A DNA stretch of 64,000 nt, taken from NCBI RefSeq assembly GCF_002831585.1, contig NZ_CP025113.1, positions 434,001 to 498,000 of the forward strand, written 5' to 3'. Made by a program: the position numbers and the translations under genes. Of the stretch, positions 27,587-36,300 are shown piece by piece. Origin of the DNA: Bradyrhizobium sp. SK17 (GTDB taxonomy: Bacteria; Pseudomonadota; Alphaproteobacteria; Rhizobiales; Xanthobacteraceae). Position 1 is the first letter of the stretch. The number at the start of each line of letters is the position of its first letter. Below the pieces are notes generated by a model. That model saw nothing but the letters and a program-made list of their open reading frames with translations, searched no databases and was not told the origin of the DNA.

Positions 27587-28281
27587 TCACAGCGCCATCT
27601 GGCGGCTGATCTCGGCGGGATCGAGGCTTGCGCGATCGCAGGCATATTTCACCGCGCCCCGGTCCATCACGGCAAAACTGTCGCCGAGTTCACAGGCAAA
27701 GTCGAGATATTGTTCGACCAGCACGATGGCGATGTTGCCGAGGTTGCGCAGATAGGAGATGGCGCGGCCGATATCCTTGATGATCGAGGGCTGGATGCCC
27801 TCGGTCGGCTCGTCGAGCAGCAGCAGTTTCGGCCGCATCACCAGCGCGCGACCGATCGCGAGCTGCTGCTGCTGGCCGCCGGAGAGGTCGCCGCCGCGGC
27901 GGCCGAGCATGGTCTCCAGCACCGGGAAAAGCGAAAACACGTCATCGGGGATGTTGCGGTCTTCTCGCTTCAAGGGCCGAAGCCGGTCTTCAAATTCTCT
28001 TCCACCGTCAGCAGCGGGAAAATCTCGCGGCCCTGCGGCACGAAGCCGATGCCGCGCCGCGCCCGCTCATAGGGCTTCAGCGCGGTGATGTCCTTGCCGT
28101 CGAAATTGATCGCGCCGGACGCGATCGGATACTGCCCGACCATGGCGCGCAAGAGCGAGGTCTTGCCGACGCCGTTGCGGCCGAGCACGCAGGTCACCTT
28201 GCCGGGCTCGGCGGTGAGCGAGACGCCGCGCAGCGCCTGCGCCGCGCCGTAATAGAGGTTGATATTGTCGATCTTCAGCAT
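27587..28281 (-). pseudogene. urtE: Urea ABC transporter ATP-binding protein UrtE, frameshifted
   Basis: Two fragments in different frames together make one UrtE. The first, 27970-28281, has the Walker A GRNGVGKTS and ends ENLKTGFGP-stop. The second, 27587-27973, resumes directly with LKREDRNIPDD and contains the signature LSGGQQQQLAIGRAL and Walker B LLLLDEPTEG. At the junction the minus strand reads GGCCCTTGAAG; one extra base, for example in the CCC run, would restore a continuous frame. Neither fragment can work alone as an ABC ATPase. This is either a real inactivating deletion, a sequencing or assembly error, or rescue by frameshifting. The rest of the operon is intact. Confidence 0.88.
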
Positions 28282-28284
28282 CGC

Positions 28285-29046
28285 CTAGCGCCCCAGATAC
28301 ACTTCGACCACCCGCTCGTTCGACGACACCTGGTCGATCGAGCCTTCGGCGAGCACCGAGCCCTCATGCAGGCAAGTCACCTTGACGCCAAGTTCGCGCA
28401 CGAAGGTCATGTCATGCTCGACCACCATGATGGTGTGATTCTTGTTGATCTCCTTCAGCAGCTCCGCGGTCAGATGGGTCTCGACGTCGGTCATCCCGGC
28501 AACCGGCTCGTCGACCAGCAGTACCTTGGGATCCTGGGCCAGCAGCATGCCGATCTCGAGCCACTGCTTCTGACCATGCGACAGGCTGCCGGCGAGGCGG
28601 TTGCGCGCATCGGTCAGGCGGATGGTCTCCAGCACCTTGTCGATCCGCTCGGACTCGGCCCTGCTGCCGCGCCAGAACAACGTGCCGCGCACCGAATGAT
28701 CGACGTTGAGCGCGAGCAGGAGATTGTCCTGCACGGTCTGGCTCTCGAACACCGTCGGCTTCTGGAACTTGCGGCCAATGCCGAGCTCGGCGATCCGGGT
28801 CTCGTCGAGGCGGGTCAGGTCGACGGTGCCATCGAACAGCACGGTGCCCTCGTCCGGCTTGGTCTTGCCGGTGATGATGTCCATCATCGTGGTCTTGCCG
28901 GCGCCGTTCGGGCCGATGATGGCGCGCATCTCGCCAGGCGCCAGCGTCAGCGACAGATTGTTGATGGCATGGAAGCCGTCGAACGAGACGTGCACGCCGT
29001 CGAGATAGAGCATCGCCGAGGTGGCGCGGGTATCCATCACGTTCAT
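28285..29046 (-). CDS. urtD: Urea ABC transporter ATP-binding protein UrtD
   Basis: 253 residues. Walker A GPNGAGKTT, signature LSHGQKQWLEIGMLLAQDPK, Walker B VLLVDEPVAGM and the switch His in VVEHDMTF are intact. The sequence is of the branched-chain amino-acid (LivG-like) type as used for urea. It would pair with UrtE to power the UrtBC permease. It is four bases after urtC and three bases before urtE. Because urtE is broken, whether UrtD can act as a homodimer decides if uptake still works. Confidence 0.95.
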   Translation of the reverse strand: MNVMDTRATSAMLYLDGVHVSFDGFHAINNLSLTLAPGEMRAIIGPNGAGKTTMMDIITGKTKPDEGTVLFDGTVDLTRLDETRIAELGIGRKFQKPTVFESQTVQDNLLLALNVDHSVRGTLFWRGSRAESERIDKVLETIRLTDARNRLAGSLSHGQKQWLEIGMLLAQDPKVLLVDEPVAGMTDVETHLTAELLKEINKNHTIMVVEHDMTFVRELGVKVTCLHEGSVLAEGSIDQVSSNERVVEVYLGR

Positions 29047-29050
29047 CCGC

Positions 29051-30220
29051 CTACTCCGCCGGGTTCGGTGCGCCGACGCCGTCTTCGCGCGCAGCGCTGT
29101 CAGCGTCGGGAGAGCCGTTCCTCGCCTTCGACGTCTCCCACCAGCTGTTGAAGGTGCCGACGATGCCCTTCGGCAAGAGCAGCGTCACCAGGATGAACAG
29201 CGCGCCGAGCATGAACAGCCAATACGGGGCGAGCGGCCCCGAGGTGAAGAACGTCTTGGCGTAGTTGACGACGACGGCGCCGAGCGCGGCGCCGATCAGC
29301 GTGCCGCGGCCGCCGACCGCGACCCAGATCACCGCCTCGATCGAATTGCCCGGCGCGAATTCGCTTGGATTGATGATGCCGACCTGCGGCACATAGAGCG
29401 CGCCGGCGACGCCGGCCATGCAGGCCGACAGCGTGAACACGAACAGCTTGTAGGACTCGACGCGATAGCCGAGGAAGCGGGTGCGGCTTTCGGCGTCGCG
29501 CACCGCGATCAGAACCTTGCCGAGCTTCGAGGTCACGATCGCGCGGCAGATCAGGAACGCGATGATCAGCGCCAGGCAGCTCAGCAGGAACAGCGCGGCA
29601 CGGGTGCCTTCGGCCTGCACGTTGAAGCCGAGGATGTCCTTGAAGTCGGTCAGGCCGTTGTTGCCGCCGAAGCCGAAATCATTGCGGAAGAACGCCAGCA
29701 GCAGCGCGTAGGTCATCGCCTGCGTGATGATCGACAGATAGACGCCGGTGACGCGCGAGCGGAAGGCGAGCCAACCGAAGCAGAAGGCGAGCACGCCCGG
29801 CACCAGCAGCACCATCAGCGCCGCGAAGGCGAATTTGTCGAAGCCGTACCAGTACCAGGGCAGCCTGTCCCAGTTCAGGAACACCATGAAGTCGGGCAGG
29901 ATCGGGTTGCCGTAGACGCCGCGGCTGCCGATCTGCCGCATCAGGTACATGCCCATCGCGTAGCCGCCGAGCGCGAAGAACGCGCCGTGGCCGAGCGAGA
30001 GGATGCCGCAATAACCCCAGATCAGATCGATCGAGAGCGCGAGGATGGCGTAGCAGACATATTTGCCCCACAGCGCCACCAGATAGGTCGGCACCTGGAA
30101 CATCGAGCCCTGCGGCAGCAGCAGGTTCGACAGCGGGATCAGTACGCCGAGCGCGGCGACGATCAGCACGAACGCGGTCGCGGCACGGTCGAGCGAACGG
30201 GTGAGGATGTGCGGCGTCAT
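29051..30220 (-). CDS. urtC: Urea ABC transporter permease UrtC
   Basis: 389 residues with about ten membrane helices, LivM-type. Contains YCGILSLGHGAFFALGGYAMG, TDFKDILGFNVQ and WVAVGGRGTLIGAALGA, all typical of UrtC/LivM. It forms the inner-membrane channel with UrtB. The start codon overlaps the urtB stop by four bases (ATGA), showing translational coupling. Confidence 0.95.
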   Translation of the reverse strand: MTPHILTRSLDRAATAFVLIVAALGVLIPLSNLLLPQGSMFQVPTYLVALWGKYVCYAILALSIDLIWGYCGILSLGHGAFFALGGYAMGMYLMRQIGSRGVYGNPILPDFMVFLNWDRLPWYWYGFDKFAFAALMVLLVPGVLAFCFGWLAFRSRVTGVYLSIITQAMTYALLLAFFRNDFGFGGNNGLTDFKDILGFNVQAEGTRAALFLLSCLALIIAFLICRAIVTSKLGKVLIAVRDAESRTRFLGYRVESYKLFVFTLSACMAGVAGALYVPQVGIINPSEFAPGNSIEAVIWVAVGGRGTLIGAALGAVVVNYAKTFFTSGPLAPYWLFMLGALFILVTLLLPKGIVGTFNSWWETSKARNGSPDADSAAREDGVGAPNPAE

Positions 30221-31827
30221 GCTTCCACCGCCCGGCCCTTGAGCGCGAACAGGCCGCGCGGCCGTTTCTGGATGAACAGGATGATCAGCACCAGGATCGC
30301 GATCTTGCCGAGCACCGCACCTGCCACCGGCTCGAGGAACTTGTTGGCGATCCCGAGCGTGAAGGCGCCGACCAGGGTGCCCCAGAGATTTCCGACACCG
30401 CCGAACACCACGACCATGAAGCTATCGATGATGTAGCTCTGGCCGAGATTCGGGCTGACATTGTCGATCTGCGACAGCGCGACGCCGGCGATGCCGGCGA
30501 TCCCCGAGCCGAGGCCGAAGGTCAGCGCGTCGACCCGCGAGGTGGCGATGCCCATCGAGGCCGCCATGCGGCGGTTCTGGGTCACCGCGCGCATCTCGAG
30601 GCCGAGCGCGGTGTAGCGCAGCATCGCGAGCAGGATGGCGAACACCGCGAGCGTGAAGCAGAGGATCCAGAGCCGGTTATAGGTGATGGTGATCTGGCCG
30701 AGCTCGAAGGCGCCGCTCATCCAGGAGGGGTTGCCGACCTCGCGGTTGGTCGGGCCGAATGCGGTGCGGACCGCCTGCTGCAACACCAGCGACAGGCCCC
30801 AGGTCGCGAGCAGCGTCTCCAGCGGACGGCCGTAGAGGAAGCGGATGATGGTGCGCTCGATCACGACGCCGATGGCGCCCGCGACCACGAAGGCGAGCGG
30901 CACCGCGATCAAGAGCGAATAGTCGAACAGTGCGGGATAGCGGGTGCGGATCACCTCCTGCACCACGAAGGTGGTGTAGGCCCCGAGCATCACCATCTCG
31001 CCATGCGCCATGTTGATGACGCCCATCACGCCGAAGGTGATGGCAAGACCGATCGCGGCCAGCAGCAGCACCGAACCGAGCGACAGGCCGTACCAGGCGT
31101 TCTGCACCATCGACCACATCGCAAGATTGCTCTGGATCGAGGACACCGCACTTGCGGCTGCTTTGGCCACCAGCGGCGGCTGGTCGCCGAGCCCGGTGAG
31201 CAGCGCCAGCGCTTCCTGGTCGCCGCGCGCCTTGATCACGGCAACCGCATCGAGCTTGTCGCTGTCGGATGCATCCGACTTGAACAGGATGATGGCGGCG
31301 CGCGCCTCGGCGAAGGCCTGCTTGATCGACTTGACGCTCTCCTTGGCGAGCGCGCTTTCCACCGTCGGCAGCAGGTTTTCCTCGTGGCTCTTGAACACCG
31401 ACTGTGCCGCGGCGAGCCGCTTGGCCGGATCTGACGACAGCAGCGTCAGGCCGCCGAGCGCGGCTTCCACGGTGCGGCGCAAGCGGTTGTTGAGGCGCAC
31501 GGCGGCGGCATTGTCCGGCAGCTTGTCGACGGCCGCGCCAGTGGCGGCGTCGATGATCTTGCCGTCGGTCTGCGTGATGAAGACCTTCTTGCTGTCCGGA
31601 TCGGCCGACAGCCGGCCGTCCTGCAGCGCGCCGATGATGCGCGGAGCCAGCGCGTTGCCCGATGCAGCGACTTCGCCGATCGCGGCCTCGGTGTCGGAGA
31701 ACTCGTCATTGGCGAATTTGGCGACTGAATCCTCGAACGGGCCAGCCAGCGCCGGCACGACAAGGCAGCTCAGCAGCAGGATCGAGAGAAACAGCGTACG
31801 AAAGCGATCAATGCAAATGGCAAACAC
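30217..31827 (-). CDS. urtB: Urea ABC transporter permease UrtB
   Basis: 536 residues. A signal peptide-like N-terminus (residues 7-28, ending PALAG) and a soluble helical region (30-210) precede about eight LivH-type membrane helices with MGVINMAHGEMVMLGAYTTF and VVFGGVGNLWGTLVGAF. The long periplasmic N-terminal domain is characteristic of UrtB and absent in ordinary LivH. Transports urea inward with UrtC. Confidence 0.94.
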   Translation of the reverse strand: MFAICIDRFRTLFLSILLLSCLVVPALAGPFEDSVAKFANDEFSDTEAAIGEVAASGNALAPRIIGALQDGRLSADPDSKKVFITQTDGKIIDAATGAAVDKLPDNAAAVRLNNRLRRTVEAALGGLTLLSSDPAKRLAAAQSVFKSHEENLLPTVESALAKESVKSIKQAFAEARAAIILFKSDASDSDKLDAVAVIKARGDQEALALLTGLGDQPPLVAKAAASAVSSIQSNLAMWSMVQNAWYGLSLGSVLLLAAIGLAITFGVMGVINMAHGEMVMLGAYTTFVVQEVIRTRYPALFDYSLLIAVPLAFVVAGAIGVVIERTIIRFLYGRPLETLLATWGLSLVLQQAVRTAFGPTNREVGNPSWMSGAFELGQITITYNRLWILCFTLAVFAILLAMLRYTALGLEMRAVTQNRRMAASMGIATSRVDALTFGLGSGIAGIAGVALSQIDNVSPNLGQSYIIDSFMVVVFGGVGNLWGTLVGAFTLGIANKFLEPVAGAVLGKIAILVLIILFIQKRPRGLFALKGRAVEA

Positions 31828-31850
31828 GTCAGGACCCCGGCAGGAGTGGA

Positions 31851-31881
31851 GGAGAAGGCGGCGATCAATGCCGCCTTCTCC
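31851..31881 (-). promoter_or_regulatory. Hairpin between urtA and urtB
   Basis: Perfect 12-bp stem GGAGAAGGCGGC / GCCGCCTTCTCC with a 7-base loop. No U run follows on the minus strand, so it is more likely an mRNA-stabilising or partial processing element that raises urtA relative to the rest, as is common after binding-protein genes. Confidence 0.6.
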
Positions 31882-31929
31882 GGTGTCGGAAGGTTGTGTT
31901 GTGTCGTTGTTGAGGTCAGGCGCGCCTTG

Positions 31930-33258
31930 TTAGGAGCCCTGGCCGCCGCACTTGTTGGTCTTGGTGTTGTAGTTGCCGCACTTCTTGCCGACCCAATCGC
32001 CGATCAGGTCCTTGGAGCCCTCGAGCTCCTTCGACCAGGCGTCGCCGGCCACCAGGCCCGGGGTCTTCCAGACCACGTCGAACTGGCCGTTGCCCTTGAT
32101 CTCGCCGATGAACACCGGCTTGGTGATGTGGTGGTTCGGCAGCATCTTGGCCACGCCGCCGGTCAGGTTCGGCGTCTCGATGCCCGGAAGAGCGTCGATC
32201 ACCTTGTCCGGATCGGTCGACTTCGCCTTCTCGACCGCCTTCACCCACATGTTGAAGCCGATGTAGTGCGCCTCCATCGGATCGTTGGTCACGCGCTTCG
32301 GGTTCTTGGTGTAGGCCTGCCACTCCTTGATGAACTTCTCGTTCGCAGGGGTCTTGATCGACTCGAAGTAGTTCCAGGCGGCGAGATGGCCGACCAGCGG
32401 CTTGGTGTCGATGCCGGCGAGCTCTTCTTCGCCGACCGAGAACGCAACCACCGGGATGTCGGTCGCCTTGATGCCCTGGTTGCCGAGCTCCTTGTAGAAC
32501 GGAACGTTGGCGTCGCCGTTGATGGTCGAGACCACCGCGGTCTTCTTGCCGGCCGAGCCGAACTTCTTGATGTCGGCGACGATCGTCTGCCAGTCGGAGT
32601 GACCGAACGGCGTGTAGTTGATCATGATGTCGTCCTGGGCGACGCCCTTCGACTTCAGATAGGCTTCCAGGATCTTGTTGGTGGTGCGCGGATAGACGTA
32701 GTCGGTGCCGGCCAGCACCCAGCGCTTCACCTTTTCTTCCTTCATCAGATAGTCGACCGCGGGGATCGCCTGCTGGTTCGGCGCCGCACCCGTGTAGAAC
32801 ACGTTGCGCTCGGACTCCTCGCCCTCATACTGCACCGGATAGAACAGGATGTTGTTCAGCTCCTTGAACACCGGGAGCACGGACTTGCGCGACACCGAGG
32901 TCCAGCAGCCGAACACCACAGCAACCTTGTCCTTGGTGATCAGCTCGCGGGCCTTTTCGGCGAACAGCGGCCAGTTCGATGCGGGGTCGACCACGACCGG
33001 CTCGAGCTTCTTGCCGAGCACGCCGCCCTTCTTGTTCTGCTCGTCGATCAGGAAAAGGATGGTGTCTTTCAGGGTGGTTTCGCTGATCGCCATGGTGCCC
33101 GACAGCGAGTGAAGGATACCAACCTTGATGGTGTCGTCGGCCGCTTGCGCGGGCGCGAAGGACGAGGACGCAGCCAGACCTAAAACCAGGCCGGCCGTCG
33201 CCGCGAGCGCGCGGCGGCGGGTCAACGTCGCTATTCCGTGAGTAAGCTGAGTAAGCAT
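31930..33258 (-). CDS. urtA: Urea ABC transporter substrate-binding protein UrtA
   Basis: 442 residues from ATG 33258; the N-terminus MLTQLTHGIATLTRRRALAAT is a signal peptide with a twin-arginine-like TRRR motif and a cleavage region PAQAAD. The mature protein shows IKVGILHSLSGTMAISET, VFGCWTSVSRKSVLPVF and FYPVQYEGEE, hallmarks of UrtA rather than LivJ. It binds urea in the periplasm. It is the first gene downstream of a perfect sigma-54 promoter. Confidence 0.96.
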   Translation of the reverse strand: MLTQLTHGIATLTRRRALAATAGLVLGLAASSSFAPAQAADDTIKVGILHSLSGTMAISETTLKDTILFLIDEQNKKGGVLGKKLEPVVVDPASNWPLFAEKARELITKDKVAVVFGCWTSVSRKSVLPVFKELNNILFYPVQYEGEESERNVFYTGAAPNQQAIPAVDYLMKEEKVKRWVLAGTDYVYPRTTNKILEAYLKSKGVAQDDIMINYTPFGHSDWQTIVADIKKFGSAGKKTAVVSTINGDANVPFYKELGNQGIKATDIPVVAFSVGEEELAGIDTKPLVGHLAAWNYFESIKTPANEKFIKEWQAYTKNPKRVTNDPMEAHYIGFNMWVKAVEKAKSTDPDKVIDALPGIETPNLTGGVAKMLPNHHITKPVFIGEIKGNGQFDVVWKTPGLVAGDAWSKELEGSKDLIGDWVGKKCGNYNTKTNKCGGQGS

Positions 33259-33331
33259 GAAATGTCGTCTCCCTGACGCAGGCGTGAACGCTTGCGAAAC
33301 GGCCGCATGGCCGCCTGCGGTTAAGGGAATC

Positions 33332-33346
33332 GCAAGAACTGTGCCA
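33332..33346 (-). promoter_or_regulatory. Sigma-54 (RpoN) promoter for the urt-ure block
   Basis: Minus strand reads TGGCACAGTTCTTGC: a perfect TGGCAC-N5-TTGC -24/-12 element, 74 bases before the urtA start. Consistent with nitrogen-starvation (NtrC/RpoN) control of urea uptake, as known in related systems. Confidence 0.85.
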
Positions 33347-33363
33347 CGGTGCGTGGGCACCGT
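33346..33363. promoter_or_regulatory. Palindrome abutting the sigma-54 promoter
   Basis: ACGGTGC (33346-33352), spacer GTGG, GCACCGT (33357-33363). Exact 7-bp arms. It touches the -24 element, so a bound protein could block polymerase. Arm order differs from the NtrC consensus GCACC-N-GGTGC. Confidence 0.45.
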
Positions 33364-33789
33364 AAGCCGATGAACCAGCAGGATAATTTCAAGGGTTCCG
33401 GGCAAATACGGAACGCGACTGCCCAATCATTGGGCCGCTTGCTTGACCGCCGAAAGAGCAGTCAGATTAATTTATGAGCAAAATTGACGCGCTGGCTAAA
33501 TTTCCGGCATCCATTTGAGACAGTTTGCGCGATGGTTCGGCGGACTTCACGCACCAATCCGCCGATTCCACCTTGAAACCGCCCAGTTCCTGGTCCATAT
33601 GCTGCTGATGCCCGCGAGAGTCGCGGTGCCTTCGCGAGCTGCGTGTTCAAGCTGCCCCAAGCGGCTTCTGGCTCGCCTTTCAGCTAACCCAGCTAGACGC
33701 CCCAGACACGCGGGTGTCCCGAATGCCTTCATGCGCTTCCGGCCGATTGTGGCCCGGACGATGACGGCTTTTATGGAAAGAACCACCTT
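33364..33789. other. Intergenic region and helicase leader; no gene seen
   Basis: About 425 bases with no convincing coding frame. Its left part is upstream of the urt promoter and may hold activator sites; its right part is the leader of the DEAD-box helicase. A long leader would fit post-transcriptional or cold control, but no known RNA motif was recognised. Confidence 0.4.
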
Positions 33790-35208
33790 TTGACCTCCTT
33801 TCAGGATTTCGGCCTCGCCGATCCCATCGCCCGCGCGCTTCGAGAAGAGAATTATCTCACGCCAACCCCCATCCAGGCCCAAACCATCCCGCTGGCGCTC
33901 GCCGGCCGGGATGTCGTCGGTATCGCCCAGACCGGAACCGGCAAGACCGCGTCCTTCGCGCTGCCGATCCTGCACCGGCTGCTCGAGAACCGCATCCGCC
34001 CGCAGCCCAAGAGCTGCCGCGTGCTGGTGCTGTCGCCAACCCGCGAACTGTCCGGGCAGATCCTCGACAGCTTCAACACCTATGGCCGCCACATCCGGCT
34101 GTCCTCGGCGCTCGCCATCGGCGGCGTGCCAATGGGCCGCCAGGTCCGTGCCGTGATGCAGGGCGTCGAGGTGATGGTCGCCACCCCCGGCCGCCTGCTC
34201 GATCTCGTGCAGAGCAACGGCCTGAAGCTCAACCAGGTCGAGTTCCTGGTGCTCGACGAAGCCGACCGCATGCTCGACATGGGTTTCATCAACGATATCC
34301 GCAAAATCGTCGCCAAGCTGCCGATCCGGCGCCAGACGCTGTTCTTCTCGGCCACCATGCCCAAGGACATCGCCGAGCTCGCCGAGGCGATGCTGCGCGA
34401 TCCCGCCCGCGTGGCGGTGACGCCTGTGGCCTCGACGGTCGATCGGATCGCCCAACGCGCGATCCAGGTCGATTTCGCGGCCAAGCCTGCGGTCCTCGCC
34501 CAGCTCCTGAAGCAGGAGCCGGTCAACCGCGCCCTGGTCTTCACCCGCACCAAGCATGGCGCCGACAAGGTGGTGAAGAGCCTTGCCAAGGCCGGCATCG
34601 AAGCCAATGCGATCCACGGCAACAAGTCGCAGAACCACCGCGAGCGCACGCTGGCGGCGTTCCGTTCCGGCGAGATCCGCACGCTGGTGGCGACCGACAT
34701 CGCCGCGCGCGGCATCGACGTCGACGGCGTCAGCCATGTCGTGAACTTCGACCTGCCCAACATCCCGGAAACCTACGTCCACCGCATCGGCCGCACCGCG
34801 CGCGCCGGCGCCGACGGGGTCGCGATCTCGCTGATCGCCGGCGCCGAGGAGATGGGCTATCTGCGCGACATCGAGCGGCTGATCCGGATTACCGTGCCGC
34901 GGGAAGACCGCCGCACGCAGGGTGGCCGCGAGGCGGCTGCACCGGCGCAGGCGACCCACCCGCATCGGGGTGGCCGCTCTGCGCCCCGCGCGCATAATGT
35001 CCGTGGGAATGAGGCTGCTCCGGGTGCAAAAGGGCCTCGCCGCCGCCGCCGTCCAGGTGGTAATAAAGGCGCGCCGCAGACGAGCCGGGGCGAGTCGCCG
35101 CGTCCGTCGCAGGCCGGCAACAGCGAAGGCATCCAGGGCGTCGCCTTCTTGCATCGCGAGAGCCGGCCGAACCCGCAACACAACCGCAACAACCGACCGA
35201 AGCACTAG
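33790..35208 (+). CDS. DEAD-box RNA helicase, RhlE-like
   Basis: 472 residues from a TTG start. Helicase motifs in order: Q motif (TPTPIQAQTIPLAL), AQTGTGKT, PTRELSGQ, TPGR, DEAD (LDEADRMLDMGF), SAT (FFSATMP), then the second RecA domain with ATDIAARGID and HRIGRTARAG. From about residue 375 the tail is low-complexity and rich in Arg, Gly, Pro and Asn, likely an RNA-binding arm. It unwinds structured RNA, probably in ribosome assembly or cold adaptation. infA follows 24 bases later on the same strand. Confidence 0.93.
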   Translation: MTSFQDFGLADPIARALREENYLTPTPIQAQTIPLALAGRDVVGIAQTGTGKTASFALPILHRLLENRIRPQPKSCRVLVLSPTRELSGQILDSFNTYGRHIRLSSALAIGGVPMGRQVRAVMQGVEVMVATPGRLLDLVQSNGLKLNQVEFLVLDEADRMLDMGFINDIRKIVAKLPIRRQTLFFSATMPKDIAELAEAMLRDPARVAVTPVASTVDRIAQRAIQVDFAAKPAVLAQLLKQEPVNRALVFTRTKHGADKVVKSLAKAGIEANAIHGNKSQNHRERTLAAFRSGEIRTLVATDIAARGIDVDGVSHVVNFDLPNIPETYVHRIGRTARAGADGVAISLIAGAEEMGYLRDIERLIRITVPREDRRTQGGREAAAPAQATHPHRGGRSAPRAHNVRGNEAAPGAKGPRRRRRPGGNKGAPQTSRGESPRPSQAGNSEGIQGVAFLHRESRPNPQHNRNNRPKH

Positions 35209-35232
35209 CCGTCGCTCGATCTGGAGAACCAT

Positions 35233-35526
35233 ATGGCTAAGGAAGAGCTGATCCAGTTCGAAGGACTGGTGACCGAAATCCTCCCCGACGCTCGTTACCG
35301 GGTGCAACTCGATGCCGGACACGAGATCGTCGCCTACACCGCCGGCAAGATGAAGAAAAACCGCATCAAGACGCTGGCCGGCGACCGCGTCACGATCGAA
35401 ATGTCGCCCTACGATCTCGAAAAGGGCCGCCTGATCTTCCGCCACAAGGACGAGCGTCCGAGCGGCGCGCCCGGCGGCCCGCCGCGGGGTGGCGCGCAGC
35501 GCGGCGGTCAGTTCCGCCGCCGATAG
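35233..35526 (+). CDS. infA: Translation initiation factor IF-1 with RG-rich tail
   Basis: 97 residues. The first 72 form the S1-like OB fold of IF-1 ([48 protein letters not shown]). The remaining 25 ([20 protein letters not shown]) form an Arg-Gly-rich extension not present in the 72-residue canonical factor. It binds the 30S A site during initiation. Its position right after an RNA helicase with a similar basic tail and before a cold-shock protein suggests a cold-adapted or accessory IF-1 paralogue; a second canonical infA elsewhere is likely. Confidence 0.93.
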   Translation: MAKEELIQFEGLVTEILPDARYRVQLDAGHEIVAYTAGKMKKNRIKTLAGDRVTIEMSPYDLEKGRLIFRHKDERPSGAPGGPPRGGAQRGGQFRRR

Positions 35527-35578
35527 GCAGGGCATTGCAACCGTTGCGCGCATGACGTCCTGACATCCTGCGCAACAA

Positions 35579-35602
35579 TTGGCCGGCGGCTGCGCCGGCC
35601 AA
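35579..35602. repeat. Perfect hairpin between infA and cspA
   Basis: 10-bp stem TTGGCCGGCG / CGCCGGCCAA with loop GCTG, followed by AAAA on the plus strand. The tail is A rather than T, so it is not a normal terminator for infA; it may act as an RNA structure in the cspA leader. Confidence 0.5.
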
Positions 35603-35794
35603 AAAATCGCGCACGTCAGGATTGTTTTGAGTTCTTCTATCGAATAATATCCTACCCATCGATTTTCGGCCGGACGACATTAGCCAATACCGGTACAGCC
35701 GGTTCAGACGCTGACGACCCTTCCAAAAATTCGATCTCACCACCCCGCCGACCAGCGGGTCTTGAACTTGTATATCTGAGAAGGGACTACCCAC

Positions 35795-36007
35795 GTGAGC
35801 ATGGGAACCGTGAAGTGGTTTAACGCGACCAAGGGCTACGGCTTCATCCAGCCGGATGAAGGCGGGAACGACGTGTTCGTGCACATCAGTGCAGTCGAGC
35901 GCGCCGGCCTTGGCACTCTGCGTGAAGGCCAGAAGATCTCTTACGAGATCGTGGCTGACCGCCGTTCCGGCAAATCCTCGGCCGACAATCTGCGCGCCGC
36001 TGGATAA
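35795..36007 (+). CDS. Cold-shock protein (CspA family)
   Basis: 70 residues with both RNA-binding motifs: [11 protein letters not shown] (RNP1-like) and DVFVHIS (RNP2). The GTG at 35795 is taken as start because AAGGGA lies at the right distance; ATG at 35801 would give 68 residues. It binds single-stranded RNA or DNA and acts as an RNA chaperone. It has its own terminator and follows 268 bases of non-coding DNA that probably carry a promoter and a long leader, as is usual for csp genes. Confidence 0.95.
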   Translation: MSMGTVKWFNATKGYGFIQPDEGGNDVFVHISAVERAGLGTLREGQKISYEIVADRRSGKSSADNLRAAG

Positions 36008-36057
36008 GCCGATTTCCCGGCAGCGCGAAGCTCCGGGAAATTGCCGTCAAAGCATCA

Positions 36058-36088
36058 AGGGCCGTACCTTCGGGTGCGGCCCTTTTTG
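36058..36088 (+). terminator. Rho-independent terminator of the cold-shock gene
   Basis: 11-bp stem AGGGCCGTACC / GGTGCGGCCCT (one T-G pair) capped by a TTCG tetraloop, followed by TTTTG. Confidence 0.9.
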
Positions 36089-36194
36089 TTTGGATCGCGA
36101 AGCAGCTTCGCATCGTCGGAGAATGCGAGAGAGCGATGGCGCGCGACGCGTTGCGTTTGAACACGACCTCCGCAAACGCTTTCCGGACCAAGGT

Positions 36195-36300
36195 CTAGAG
36201 CCTTTCCCGTTCCGATGGAATCGGAACGGGGCTCTAGGTTCTTGTGTTGACGCGTTTTCTTCACGCAAACCGGTATCCACTTCGCTCGAAAACGCTCTAG
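36195..36300 (-). repeat. CTAG-ended dispersed repeat, full copy
   Basis: Begins CTAGAGCC, has internal GGCTCTAG and ends GCTCTAG. Nearly identical to 11665-11768. The last CTAG provides the stop codon of the pseudopilin gene ending at 36297. Confidence 0.85.

Noticed and set aside
33346..33363. The palindrome beside the urtA promoter as an NtrC binding site.
   Set aside because: NtrC sites read GCACC-N-GGTGC; here the arms are in the opposite order, and the site is too close to the -24 element for an activator.
33515..33793. A 92-codon frame upstream of the helicase gene.
   Set aside because: No ribosome binding site, no domain, unusual composition; more likely leader DNA.
35579..35602. 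The hairpin after infA as its intrinsic terminator.
   Set aside because: The tail on the transcribed strand is A-rich, not U-rich; it may still be a structural element.
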